Source: UBA3700 sp002372775
Lineage (GTDB): Bacteria; Bacillota; Clostridia; Christensenellales; UBA3700
NCBI GenBank assembly: GCA_946615965.1
Contig: CAMOIC010000002.1
Location: 1-64,000, forward strand
Length of the DNA stretch: 64,000 nucleotides
Reading direction: 5' to 3'
Positions within the stretch are counted from its first letter, which is position 1. Each line of letters starts with the position of its first letter. The translations under genes and the position numbers were made by a program. The notes under the pieces were generated by a model that was given only the letters and a program-made list of their open reading frames with translations, made no database searches and was not told where the DNA came from. Shown in pieces: positions 15,699 to 22,958 of the stretch.

Positions 15699-15733
15699 AG
15701 TTAAATTATAATTTAAACTATGGGTAAAATCAA
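15690..15733 (-). promoter_or_regulatory. ftsA promoter inside a perfect 13-bp inverted repeat
   Basis: The minus-strand promoter is TTGATT (15728-15733), 17 bp, TATAAT (15705-15710), with +1 predicted at the A of the ftsA ATG (15698). Two perfect 13-bp arms, TTTACCCATAGTT (15690-15702) and AACTATGGGTAAA (15716-15728), are separated by 13 bp. They cover the region from the -35 box to about +9, centred on the -10 box. This is the geometry of a repressor operator. Confidence 0.7.
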
Positions 15734-15771
15734 GTCTTTTTTATAAAATTTTACTAAATTATATGGAAAAA

Positions 15772-16539
15772 TTATAAATTTTCTGAATAAATTACATTAA
15801 TTTCTTGTTCATCTGGAATATTTTGAACAATTATGTATCCAGAAGACTTTTCAAGATCATTTAGTTTCATATATTTCGTATAAGCGTAATTGAAATAATC
15901 ACCTAAAGCTAATGTGTTATTTTCTAGCACAAAAGTTACACCTGTATTTATTTGTAGGTATATTTTGCCTAAATTTCCTTCACTTGCTTCTTCAAAAGTA
16001 ATACTTGGAATCAAAGTAGCAAATCTTGCATTAACAAAAGAAAGACCTTCTGCCTCAGTAACAATATTTGAAAGCCAACCAATTTTACAGAAAGCGCCAA
16101 GTTGAACTGTATCAATCAATGTACCAGAAATGATTGTTACATAAGGATATTTAACTTCAGTAACAAGCTCTAAAACCTTTAGTTCTCTATCTAATAATGC
16201 ATAAGAACCATCAGTTAAAGGCATAGCAAACTCTGGAGTTCTTTTTGAAACATTAATACTTACTTTTGATGGAAATTTTCTCTCAATAGAAATTACTTTA
16301 ACATAAGGATGTAATGATTCTATATTTGACATTGCCACATCTTCAGCCAAACTAAACATATTAGAATGCAAAACAATCTTACTATCTTCGATAATTTGAG
16401 CTTCTTCTGAAGCAGTTAAATGTAAATCAGATGTAGCCTCAACGGTAATAGAATTAACCATAAATAACAAACTGGTAATAACAATCAATGCTATTACAGT
16501 AAAGATTACTATTAAAGAAACTAGAGCCTTTTTATTCAT
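15772..16539 (-). CDS. ftsQ: Cell division protein FtsQ/DivIB
   Basis: The product has 255 residues, with a cytoplasmic end of only about four residues and a single transmembrane helix (about 6-28). A POTRA-type domain follows (LHLTASEEAQIIEDSKIVLH and SIERKFPSKVSINVSKRTPE), then the beta domain with YALLDRELKVLE. FtsQ/DivIB stabilises the division complex outside the membrane. It lies between the unknown membrane-protein gene and ftsA, the standard place. The ribosome-binding site is weak. Confidence 0.88.
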   Translation of the reverse strand: MNKKALVSLIVIFTVIALIVITSLLFMVNSITVEATSDLHLTASEEAQIIEDSKIVLHSNMFSLAEDVAMSNIESLHPYVKVISIERKFPSKVSINVSKRTPEFAMPLTDGSYALLDRELKVLELVTEVKYPYVTIISGTLIDTVQLGAFCKIGWLSNIVTEAEGLSFVNARFATLIPSITFEEASEGNLGKIYLQINTGVTFVLENNTLALGDYFNYAYTKYMKLNDLEKSSGYIIVQNIPDEQEINVIYSENL

Positions 16540-16573
16540 TTATACCCAATTTTCCTTATTTATAAGAAATAAA

Positions 16574-16598
16574 GCTATTAGTTCTACCAACCAATAGC
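16574..16598 (-). terminator. Hairpin between the ftsL-position gene and ftsQ
   Basis: A 10-bp stem (GCTATTGGTT with AACTAATAGC, one G-U pair) with a 5-nt loop is followed by TTTATTT on the minus strand. It could be a weak terminator or attenuator that sets the ratio of upstream to downstream division genes, or an RNA processing site. Confidence 0.5.
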
Positions 16599-16660
16599 CT
16601 TACTCTAATCTACTTTTTAGTATCAAATCTCGGACATTTAATACTATTCTTCTTAATTAA

Positions 16661-17455
16661 TTAACCAAAGATTTCCCCTACTTTATCGCATAAACCATCA
16701 AACCAGTTTGTTGTTGTATCATATTCATAATCAACAACCTTAGCTGTTTTTTCTAATACTTCAGAATTACCATTTTGATCTACAGTATAGTAAACTGTAT
16801 CAGCTGAATATGCAGCAGTAGCAGCAGTAGCAGCGGATACTTCTGTAGCACCTGTAGCAGCAACAACATTTACGATAATTAAAGTTGCGCATACAGCAAT
16901 AATAAAGAAGTAAACTGCGATAAGTAACTTTGTCATCTTATTCTTTGATCTACTCTTTTGTGGAGCAATCTTTTCATACTCTGGAGCATAAACAGCTTGA
17001 TCCATTGAAGAATATTGATATGAAGCTACGTTATTTTGTGCTTGAGCGTAATAGTTTTGAGCTTGATATCCTGTTGTATATGTTGGTTGATAAGTATTTG
17101 CATAATTATATGTAGGTGCTTGATATCCAGCATTAAATGTTGGTTCTGCATATGTAGCATTGTTAGCATATGTTTGATAATTTTGAGCTTGTTGATATGA
17201 AGGTGCTTGTTGATATGAATTAACTTGTTGATTCATATATTGAGCTTCATAGTTGTTAACAGGAGCTACATTATCGCTAACTGGTGCTTGCATATAAATA
17301 TCATTTGGCACTTGATATGTAGATCTAATATTAGGAGTATAGTTTGGAACTTCTGAGTAATTAGATACTCTACCAGAATATGCTGAATATGAATTGTATT
17401 GAGGAACTGATGTTTCTCTTCTTTGAACTCTATCAATTGTTGTTGATTCGTACAT
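16661..17455 (-). CDS. Membrane protein in the ftsL position with Gln/Tyr-rich cytoplasmic region
   Basis: I do not recognise the 264-residue product. Residues 1-165 are low-complexity, dominated by Tyr, Gln, Asn, Ala and Pro (repeats such as QQAPSYQQAQNYQ). A basic patch (KSRSKNKMTK) and one transmembrane helix (about 172-195) follow, then an outer part of about 70 residues that is Ala/Thr-rich near the membrane. The position between rsmH and ftsQ is where ftsL normally sits. The topology, one pass with the short end outside, would fit FtsL, but the outer part lacks a leucine-zipper coiled coil. AAGGAGGG precedes the ATG. FtsL-like function is a guess from context. Confidence 0.75.
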   Translation of the reverse strand: MYESTTIDRVQRRETSVPQYNSYSAYSGRVSNYSEVPNYTPNIRSTYQVPNDIYMQAPVSDNVAPVNNYEAQYMNQQVNSYQQAPSYQQAQNYQTYANNATYAEPTFNAGYQAPTYNYANTYQPTYTTGYQAQNYYAQAQNNVASYQYSSMDQAVYAPEYEKIAPQKSRSKNKMTKLLIAVYFFIIAVCATLIIVNVVAATGATEVSAATAATAAYSADTVYYTVDQNGNSEVLEKTAKVVDYEYDTTTNWFDGLCDKVGEIFG

Positions 17456-17469
17456 ATTCTAACCCTCCT

Positions 17470-18402
17470 TTATACTCTTTCTACGATTCTTAGCTTTGCG
17501 CTTTGAGATCTACTGTTATTTTCTAATTCTTCTTCTGAAGGAAGAATTGGATGTCTTGTTATAATTTCTACTTCCTTTCTCTTGTTACATGTACAGATAG
17601 GTTGATTTGGTGGACAGATACAATCTTTTTCTAAATATTGGAAAGTTTGTTTAGCGATTCTATCTTCTAGCGAGTGGAATGTTATAACACATAACCTACC
17701 GCCAACATTTAATCTTAAAGCAAACTCTTCTAACGCTTCAGATAAACCTCTAAGTTCACCATTTACTTCAATTCTTATTGCTTGGAAAGTTCTCTTACAA
17801 GGATTTCCACCTTTCCATCTCAATTTTGCAGGATATGAATTTAATACTATATCTGCAAGTTGAAGTGTTGTTTTAATTGGAGCTTTTTCTCTTTCTTTAA
17901 CAATGTTAAAGGCGATTCTTCTAGATAATTTGTCTTCACCATATTTATAGATAACATCTGCTAGTTCTTTTTCTGAATAAGTATTTACTACATCGTAAGC
18001 AGATAATGTTTGAGATTGATCCATTCTCATATCAAGAGGCGCATCTGCATTATAAGAAAAACCTCTTTCACTGTTATCTAATTGATAAGAAGAAACTCCT
18101 AAATCTAAAAGCACTCCATCAATCTTATCTATATTGTATTTTTCAAGGTGCGATAGCGAATTTTTAAAATCATCATGTATATAGATTATCTTATCGCTAT
18201 ATTCTTCAAGTCTTTTGCTAGCAGCAGCTAATGCTTGTTCATCTTTATCAACTGCTATCAATTTACCTGTTGTTAATCTTTTTACTATTTCACTTGAATG
18301 GCCACCGCCTCCAAGAGTTCCATCGAGATATATTCCATTAGGCTTAATATTTAATCCCTCGATACATTCATTAAGCATTACAGGGACATGTTTGAATTCC
18401 AT
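17470..18402 (-). CDS. rsmH: 16S rRNA (cytosine-1402 N4)-methyltransferase
   Basis: RsmH (MraW) methylates C1402 in the decoding centre. The 310-residue product starts EFKHVPVMLNECIEGL and has the SAM site GTLGGGGHSSEIVKRL, then DGVLLDLGVSSYQLDN and the late GGRLCVITFHSLEDRI and SLEDRIAKQ region. There is a two-base gap to the mraZ stop, and the gene with the ftsL position follows after 14 bp. Confidence 0.97.
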   Translation of the reverse strand: MEFKHVPVMLNECIEGLNIKPNGIYLDGTLGGGGHSSEIVKRLTTGKLIAVDKDEQALAAASKRLEEYSDKIIYIHDDFKNSLSHLEKYNIDKIDGVLLDLGVSSYQLDNSERGFSYNADAPLDMRMDQSQTLSAYDVVNTYSEKELADVIYKYGEDKLSRRIAFNIVKEREKAPIKTTLQLADIVLNSYPAKLRWKGGNPCKRTFQAIRIEVNGELRGLSEALEEFALRLNVGGRLCVITFHSLEDRIAKQTFQYLEKDCICPPNQPICTCNKRKEVEIITRHPILPSEEELENNSRSQSAKLRIVERV

Positions 18403-18403
18403 A

Positions 18404-18892
18404 TTATAAACCTATAACGATGTCATCAAGACCTGTTCTTTCAGCATCTGCCTCATCCTTTAACCATTGTTCTTCAAGTTCTAGGCAATCTGCTTCATAA
18501 TCAGCTTTGTTCCAAACTTGGATTTGAGAACCAGCACCGATCATCAATATCTCTTTACCAATATGTAAATCTCCCATTTGTTTAGAAGAGATGATAAATC
18601 TACCTTGTGTATCTACCTTGCTAGCTTCAATTCTAGATAAATAATATCTTGCAATCTTAGACTCGCGAGTCTCTGTTAATACCATCTTGCTTTGTAATTG
18701 ATCGATTAACTTATCTGCTACACTCTTTGGAAGAATTGTTAAGAATTTGGAATTTAGTGTCTTTAAAATATAAACTTCTGAAACTTCATCAGTTGTAGAT
18801 GCATAACATTCTCTGTACTTCGCTGGAAATCTAAAACGATTCTTATCGTCAGCTGTTAACTCTACAGAACCTGAGAATCTAAACTCGCTCAT
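18404..18892 (-). CDS. mraZ: Transcriptional regulator MraZ
   Basis: MraZ is a DNA-binding protein built from two AbrB-like domains that controls the division cluster it heads. The product has 162 residues, slightly longer than usual. The first domain contains ELTADDKNRFRFPAKYRE and the second KVDTQGRFIISSKQM, the paired D-x-x-G/N-R motifs of the family. A strong AAGGAGGGG site precedes the ATG. A consensus promoter and repeated TGGAAAA elements upstream suggest autoregulation. Confidence 0.95.
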   Translation of the reverse strand: MSEFRFSGSVELTADDKNRFRFPAKYRECYASTTDEVSEVYILKTLNSKFLTILPKSVADKLIDQLQSKMVLTETRESKIARYYLSRIEASKVDTQGRFIISSKQMGDLHIGKEILMIGAGSQIQVWNKADYEADCLELEEQWLKDEADAERTGLDDIVIGL

Positions 18893-18922
18893 ATCAACCC
18901 CTCCTTATTTATCGTCACATTC

Positions 18923-18951
18923 ATTATAATAAAGATTTTCGCAACTGTCAA
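18923..18951 (-). promoter_or_regulatory. Promoter of the mraZ division cluster
   Basis: The minus strand has an exact TTGACA, 17 bp, exact TATAAT, the strongest kind of housekeeping promoter. The start is expected near 18916, giving a 24-nt leader. Confidence 0.88.
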
Positions 18952-18954
18952 TAT

Positions 18955-18980
18955 TATTTTCCATTTTTTTCCACCATTTT
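18955..18980 (-). promoter_or_regulatory. Candidate MraZ boxes
   Basis: Just upstream of the -35 box are GTGGAAAAAA and ATGGAAAATA in direct 10-bp phase, with a further ATGGTGG before them. MraZ is known to bind runs of short G-rich repeats with a 10-bp period near its own promoter. The match is by spacing and position; the exact consensus here is unknown. Confidence 0.5.
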
Positions 18981-19054
18981 TTCAAAAATTTTAAAATTGC
19001 CATTTTTTCGCCTTATGTGTCGATAATATAGTGGTTTAACCCCTGTTTACTGAG

Positions 19055-19075
19055 TTATCCACATAGTTATCCACA
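19055..19075 (+). promoter_or_regulatory. Pair of DnaA boxes upstream of mraZ
   Basis: Two exact TTATCCACA boxes, same orientation, start 12 bp apart (19055 and 19067). A weaker TTTCCACA follows at 19076. They lie about 105 bp upstream of the mraZ -35 box. The rest of the 18893-19209 spacer holds only the mraZ promoter, its repeats and the terminator at 19158. Confidence 0.7.
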
Positions 19076-19157
19076 TTTCCACATTAGAATTATTTTTTCT
19101 AGAATTACCAATTGGTGGAGCAAAGTGGAAAATATGCTTTTATTCTATAGAATAACG

Positions 19158-19188
19158 AAAAAAAAATCAACCCTTTTCAGAGTTGATT
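19158..19188 (-). terminator. Terminator after the phosphoesterase gene
   Basis: A 9-bp stem (AATCAACTC with GGGTTGATT, one G-U pair) with a 6-nt loop is followed by seven or more T residues on the minus strand. Confidence 0.85.
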
Positions 19189-19209
19189 GAAAAATAATTT
19201 TCCATAAGT

Positions 19210-19908
19210 TTATTCTTCGTAAATTGTAACCAAGTGGTGATCCACTTGATCGCAAGCTGTTAAATAGTAATCTATTCCATTGATGTTTTTGTATGGGAAT
19301 GTTTTACAAACATCACCGTGCAAATGACCATAAACAACCTTATCGATTTTATGCTCTTCAAAAAGTTTTGTGAATTCGTTTTCTTGGTAAGATAAATCGA
19401 ATGGTGGAAAATGAAGCATACAGATTACTCTATCTCCTTCCTTTCTTTCCTTCTCCATTGCTTCTAAAGACAAATTCAATCTTGGTATTTCATGCTTTTG
19501 CAAAATTCTCTTATCTTCTTCAGTGGCATTTGGGTAAACGTTCCAAAGTCTTGTTCCGCACACAAGCACGTCATTAAAACGCAAGCAATTATTATAAAGT
19601 GGGATAATATTTTTTGGAAGCCAAGCTTTCATCTTAGCCATTGATGACCACCAATAATCATGATTACCTTTGCCAATAACAATCGTTCCTGGCAATGCAG
19701 CCAATGCATCAATGTCTGCTTTAGATTCTTCAAAGTTATTTCCCCATGAAATATCCCCAGCAACAAGAACTATATCGTCCTTAGTTACTTTCTTTTTCCA
19801 ATCCTCACAGATAATATCCCAATAATTATTCCAGTGTTCACCAAAAATTGTCATTGGTTTATTTACAGTGAAAGATAAATGCGGATCACTAATTGCAAAA
19901 ACCTTCAT
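19210..19908 (-). CDS. Calcineurin-like metallophosphoesterase
   Basis: The 232-residue cytoplasmic product has the metal-binding motifs in order: ISDPHLS (D-x-H) at the N-terminus, AGDISWG (GD), GKGNHDYWW (GNHD), then CMLHFPPF and VYGHLHGD (GHxH). The substrate cannot be told from the sequence. It appears to be transcribed alone: the upstream spacer is long and non-coding and a terminator follows. The ribosome-binding site is weak (GAGG one base from ATG), but the D-x-H motif so close to this Met supports the start. Confidence 0.85.
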   Translation of the reverse strand: MKVFAISDPHLSFTVNKPMTIFGEHWNNYWDIICEDWKKKVTKDDIVLVAGDISWGNNFEESKADIDALAALPGTIVIGKGNHDYWWSSMAKMKAWLPKNIIPLYNNCLRFNDVLVCGTRLWNVYPNATEEDKRILQKHEIPRLNLSLEAMEKERKEGDRVICMLHFPPFDLSYQENEFTKLFEEHKIDKVVYGHLHGDVCKTFPYKNINGIDYYLTACDQVDHHLVTIYEE

Positions 19909-20041
19909 GCCTCTATTTTATGTTAAGCGCGATTACAAACGCAATTATAATTTTTATCTTGATCTAACTTTGCGCAATATATTTTAAATATTATCTGAAC
20001 GAACAACGCGCTAAGTATTATCGAAACAAATTCACGCGGAA

Positions 20042-20090
20042 GATTTTAATAATATCTTGATCAAGAATCAGGCGCGCAAATATTAAAATC
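20042..20090. repeat. Nested inverted repeats in the phosphoesterase-engB spacer
   Basis: GATTTTAATA (20042-20051) and TATTAAAATC (20081-20090) are perfect 10-bp arms. Inside them lies a perfect 12-bp palindrome, TCTTGATCAAGA (20055-20066). The surrounding 19909-20206 stretch has no open frame with a ribosome-binding site and is unusually rich in GCGC/CGCG for such AT-rich DNA. Further downstream, TTGCGTA and TACGCAA (20166-20189) form another 7-bp inverted repeat. This may be a structured RNA, a protein-binding region or decayed mobile DNA. Confidence 0.5.
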
Positions 20091-20206
20091 AAGAATATGT
20101 AATGATAAATTACGCATATAGAAATTAATGACATGTATTTTAAATATCTATTAGTTAGTCTTTTATTGCGTACATATAGGCATACGCAAAATCAACATGT
20201 ACATGC

Positions 20207-20236
20207 AAAAAAATACGCGCATCAAGAATGCGCGTA
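20207..20236 (-). terminator. Terminator after engB
   Basis: A 9-bp perfect stem (TACGCGCAT with ATGCGCGTA) with a 5-nt loop is followed by seven T residues on the minus strand, 32 bp past the engB stop. Confidence 0.85.
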
Positions 20237-20268
20237 ATTCAACACATCCGCAAATTATTACACATGTA

Positions 20269-20874
20269 TTATATTTCGCGATTTTTATTAAAATTATTAA
20301 TTAGAGTTTCGATTTTTTCAAGAACTAGTTCCTTCCCTGTTTTATTCAAAGATGAGGTTGGAACAATCTCTGATTTATCTTTATTGAAAGCTTTAGATAT
20401 TATATCTAATTGCTTGTTCATTTGAGCTCTAGATAACTTATCTGATTTTGTAGCAATAATAAAGTATGGCTTTCCGTAATGCTCTAAATAAGCTGCCATA
20501 TGTAAATCCAAAGGAGATGGATCATGTCTAATATCTACTAAAAGAGCTACTCCAGCAAGTTCCAAAGATGTTGTTAAGTAAGAACCAATCAACTTATCCC
20601 ATGAATCTTTATCCTCTCCGCCAACTTTAGCAAATCCATATCCTGGAAGATCAACAAGCATAAATGATTTATTTAATTCAAAGTAATTAATTAATCTTGT
20701 TCTACCTGGTATTGAAGACGTTTTTGCAAGCGATTTATTATTCGCGATAAAATTAATAAATGATGACTTTCCAACATTAGATTTTCCAGCAATTGCAATC
20801 TCTGGTTTTCCAAAGTCTTTCATCTGAGAAATTTGTCCTATACTTGTTACAAAAACTGCTTGTTTAATTTCCAT
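20269..20874 (-). CDS. engB: Ribosome biogenesis GTPase EngB/YsxC
   Basis: EngB is a small GTPase needed for large ribosomal subunit assembly. It has G1 GKSNVGKSS, the G2 region SIPGRTRLINYF, G3 DLPGYGFAK and G4 ATKSDKL. The open frame reaches 20931, but GAGG lies 5 bases before the ATG at 20872-20874 and homologues start at MEIKQAVFV, so I use that start (201 residues). It has its own promoter and terminator and lies downstream of clpX. Confidence 0.95.
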   Translation of the reverse strand: MEIKQAVFVTSIGQISQMKDFGKPEIAIAGKSNVGKSSFINFIANNKSLAKTSSIPGRTRLINYFELNKSFMLVDLPGYGFAKVGGEDKDSWDKLIGSYLTTSLELAGVALLVDIRHDPSPLDLHMAAYLEHYGKPYFIIATKSDKLSRAQMNKQLDIISKAFNKDKSEIVPTSSLNKTGKELVLEKIETLINNFNKNREI

Positions 20875-20892
20875 TTTTACCTCAACAAAAGT

Positions 20893-20921
20893 AGTATAAC
20901 ATAAAGTATTAAAAATACCAA
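20893..20921 (-). promoter_or_regulatory. Promoter of engB
   Basis: The minus strand has TTGGTA, 17 bp, TATACT. Imperfect direct repeats of TTGTCACA(C/G)TTTG lie upstream, near 20920-20935 and 20970-20985. Confidence 0.6.
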
Positions 20922-20982
20922 ACTGTGACAAAACAAATTAGATTTATCTAATTTAATTAATTATTAAGCAAAGTGTGACAAC

Positions 20983-21017
20983 AAAAAAAATAGTCCTGGA
21001 ACTTGTAATTCCAGGAC
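20983..21017 (-). terminator. Terminator after clpX
   Basis: A perfect 9-bp stem (GTCCTGGAA with TTCCAGGAC) is followed by TA and eight T residues on the minus strand. Confidence 0.9.
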
Positions 21018-21035
21018 CAAATTATCACAATTTTT

Positions 21036-22274
21036 CTAGGCTGATTTTTTAGTAATTTCAGGCTTATTTTTCTTTAAAATTACATCCTTTGTGATGTGTA
21101 TTTTTTCAATAGAATCATCAGATGGAATATCATACATTAGGTTAAGCATAATGCCTTCCAAAATTGATCTTAATCCTCTTGCGCCAGTGTTTAATTTAAT
21201 AGCTTGTTTTGCAACCTCTCTTAAGGCATCGTCATCAAATTCAACATCTACGCCATCCATCTTAAATAACTTCTTATATTGCTTGATTGTAGCGTTCTTT
21301 GGTTGTGTTAAAATGCTTATTAAAGCTTCTTCAGACAACGCATCAACACCTACTACAATTGGAAGTCTTCCAACGAACTCTGGAATTAAGCCGAAATTGA
21401 TTAAATCCTCTGGAGTAATCTCTGAGATTAACTTAGAGTAATTAGCAGGCTCATTTGAGGCTAAAGTAGCTCCAAATCCCATTGAGTGACCATGAGCTCT
21501 ATTATCTATAATCTTGTCAATGCCTACAAATGCACCAGCACAGATGAATAAGATATTAGTTGTATTGATTTGAATACATTCTTGTTGTGGATGCTTTCTT
21601 CCGCCTTGTGGTGGAACTGAAGCTGTAGTAGATTCAATAATCTTTAATAAAGCTTGTTGAACACCTTCGCCACCTACATCACGTGTAATAGATGTATTCT
21701 CACCTTTCTTAGCAATCTTGTCGATTTCATCGACATATACAATTCCAAGTTCAGCTCTCTTTACATCACCATCAGCAGCTTGTATTAATTTTAGAAGAAT
21801 ATTTTCTACATCATCACCTACATAACCTGCTTCTGTAATTGTAGTAGCATCAGCAATAGCAAATGGAACGTTTAATATCCTTGCTAATGTCTTAGCAAGT
21901 AATGTCTTACCACAGCCTGTAGGTCCTAAAACAAGGATATTAGATTTATCTAAATCTACACCATCGTCTGACTTACTATTGATTCTCTTATAGTGATTAT
22001 ATACAGCTACAGATAAAACTTTCTTAGCTTCGTCTTGACCAACGATATATTCGTCTAATTTTTCTTTAATTTCCTTTGGCTTTAATAATTGTAAACCATC
22101 TTTCTTTTTATCTTCTTCCATGTCTAATTCGTCAGCCTTAATCATGTCAGCACAGAATTTAACACAAGAATCACAAATGCAAAGATCGTTTGCACTATTT
22201 TGGAACATTCTATTTACTTCACTTTCTGACTTACCACAGAATGAACATCTTTTTTCTTTTAATAAATCTGACAA
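21036..22274 (-). CDS. clpX: ATP-dependent Clp protease ATP-binding subunit ClpX
   Basis: ClpX is the AAA+ unfoldase that feeds ClpP. The 412-residue product has an N-terminal zinc-binding domain (CSFCGKSE and CICDSCVKFC), Walker A GPTGCGKT, pore-loop sequence AGYVGDDVE, Walker B VYVDEIDKIA, and a C-terminal small domain (TGARGLRSILE). It starts 2 bp after the clpP stop and shares its transcript with tig and clpP. Confidence 0.98.
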   Translation of the reverse strand: MSDLLKEKRCSFCGKSESEVNRMFQNSANDLCICDSCVKFCADMIKADELDMEEDKKKDGLQLLKPKEIKEKLDEYIVGQDEAKKVLSVAVYNHYKRINSKSDDGVDLDKSNILVLGPTGCGKTLLAKTLARILNVPFAIADATTITEAGYVGDDVENILLKLIQAADGDVKRAELGIVYVDEIDKIAKKGENTSITRDVGGEGVQQALLKIIESTTASVPPQGGRKHPQQECIQINTTNILFICAGAFVGIDKIIDNRAHGHSMGFGATLASNEPANYSKLISEITPEDLINFGLIPEFVGRLPIVVGVDALSEEALISILTQPKNATIKQYKKLFKMDGVDVEFDDDALREVAKQAIKLNTGARGLRSILEGIMLNLMYDIPSDDSIEKIHITKDVILKKNKPEITKKSA

Positions 22275-22276
22275 AT

Positions 22277-22873
22277 TTAACCTCTCTTTGTATAAACCTT
22301 ATCAATTAAACCATAAGCTAAAGCTTCATCTGCAGATAAGAAATTATCTCTATCTGTATCAGCTAATACCTTATCGTATGGTTGATTACAATTTTCTGAT
22401 AAGATTCTTGTCATCTTTTCTTTTGTTTTTTGAATATGATTTGCTGTAATAACAATATCTGAAGCTTGACCTTGAGCACCACCTAATGGTTGATGAATCA
22501 TAACTTCACTGTTTGGTAAAGCAAATCTCTTTCCCTTTGTACCGCTAGATAATAGGAATGCAGCCATAGAAGCAGCAAGACCAATGCAAACTGTAGATAC
22601 ATCACATTTAATGAAATTCATTGTATCGTAGATTGCCATACCTGCAGATACAGATCCACCAGGAGAATTGATATATAATACGATATCCTTGTCTGAATCT
22701 TTACTTTCTAGATATAAAAGTTGAGCTACGATCGTATTTGCCATAGCATCATCAATTTCTCCAGATAAGAAGATAATTCTATCTTCTAATAATCTTGAAT
22801 ACAAATCATATGATCTTTCACCAGCACTTGTTTTTTCAACAACATATGGTATTAATGTACTATTCTTTTCCAT
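22277..22873 (-). CDS. clpP: ATP-dependent Clp protease proteolytic subunit ClpP
   Basis: ClpP is the serine protease barrel of ClpXP. The catalytic Ser lies in GLAASMAAF (S102), His in SEVMIHQPLGG (H127) and Asp in the ADTDRDNFLSA segment. The open frame extends to 22909, but GGAGG lies 8 bases before the ATG at 22871-22873 and homologues start at the equivalent of MEKNSTLIPYVVE. This gives 198 residues. Confidence 0.97.
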   Translation of the reverse strand: MEKNSTLIPYVVEKTSAGERSYDLYSRLLEDRIIFLSGEIDDAMANTIVAQLLYLESKDSDKDIVLYINSPGGSVSAGMAIYDTMNFIKCDVSTVCIGLAASMAAFLLSSGTKGKRFALPNSEVMIHQPLGGAQGQASDIVITANHIQKTKEKMTRILSENCNQPYDKVLADTDRDNFLSADEALAYGLIDKVYTKRG

Positions 22874-22900
22874 TTCCTTATCCTCCAATAATATACATAA

Positions 22901-22932
22901 AGGCGCCATTAGAGATTTCTCTAAAATGACGC
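22901..22932 (-). terminator. Hairpin between tig and clpP
   Basis: A long stem (GGCGTCA with TGGCGCC outside, TAGAGA with TCTCTA inside) lies 27 bp past the tig stop and is followed only by TTTATG. It may be a partial terminator or an RNA processing/stability element that sets clpPX levels. Confidence 0.5.
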
Positions 22933-22958
22933 CAAAATATCTATTTAAAACTTAAAAT

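Noticed and set aside
16661..17455. Secreted adhesin or prion-like surface protein
   Set aside because: The low-complexity part precedes the single membrane helix and has no signal peptide, so it should be cytoplasmic.
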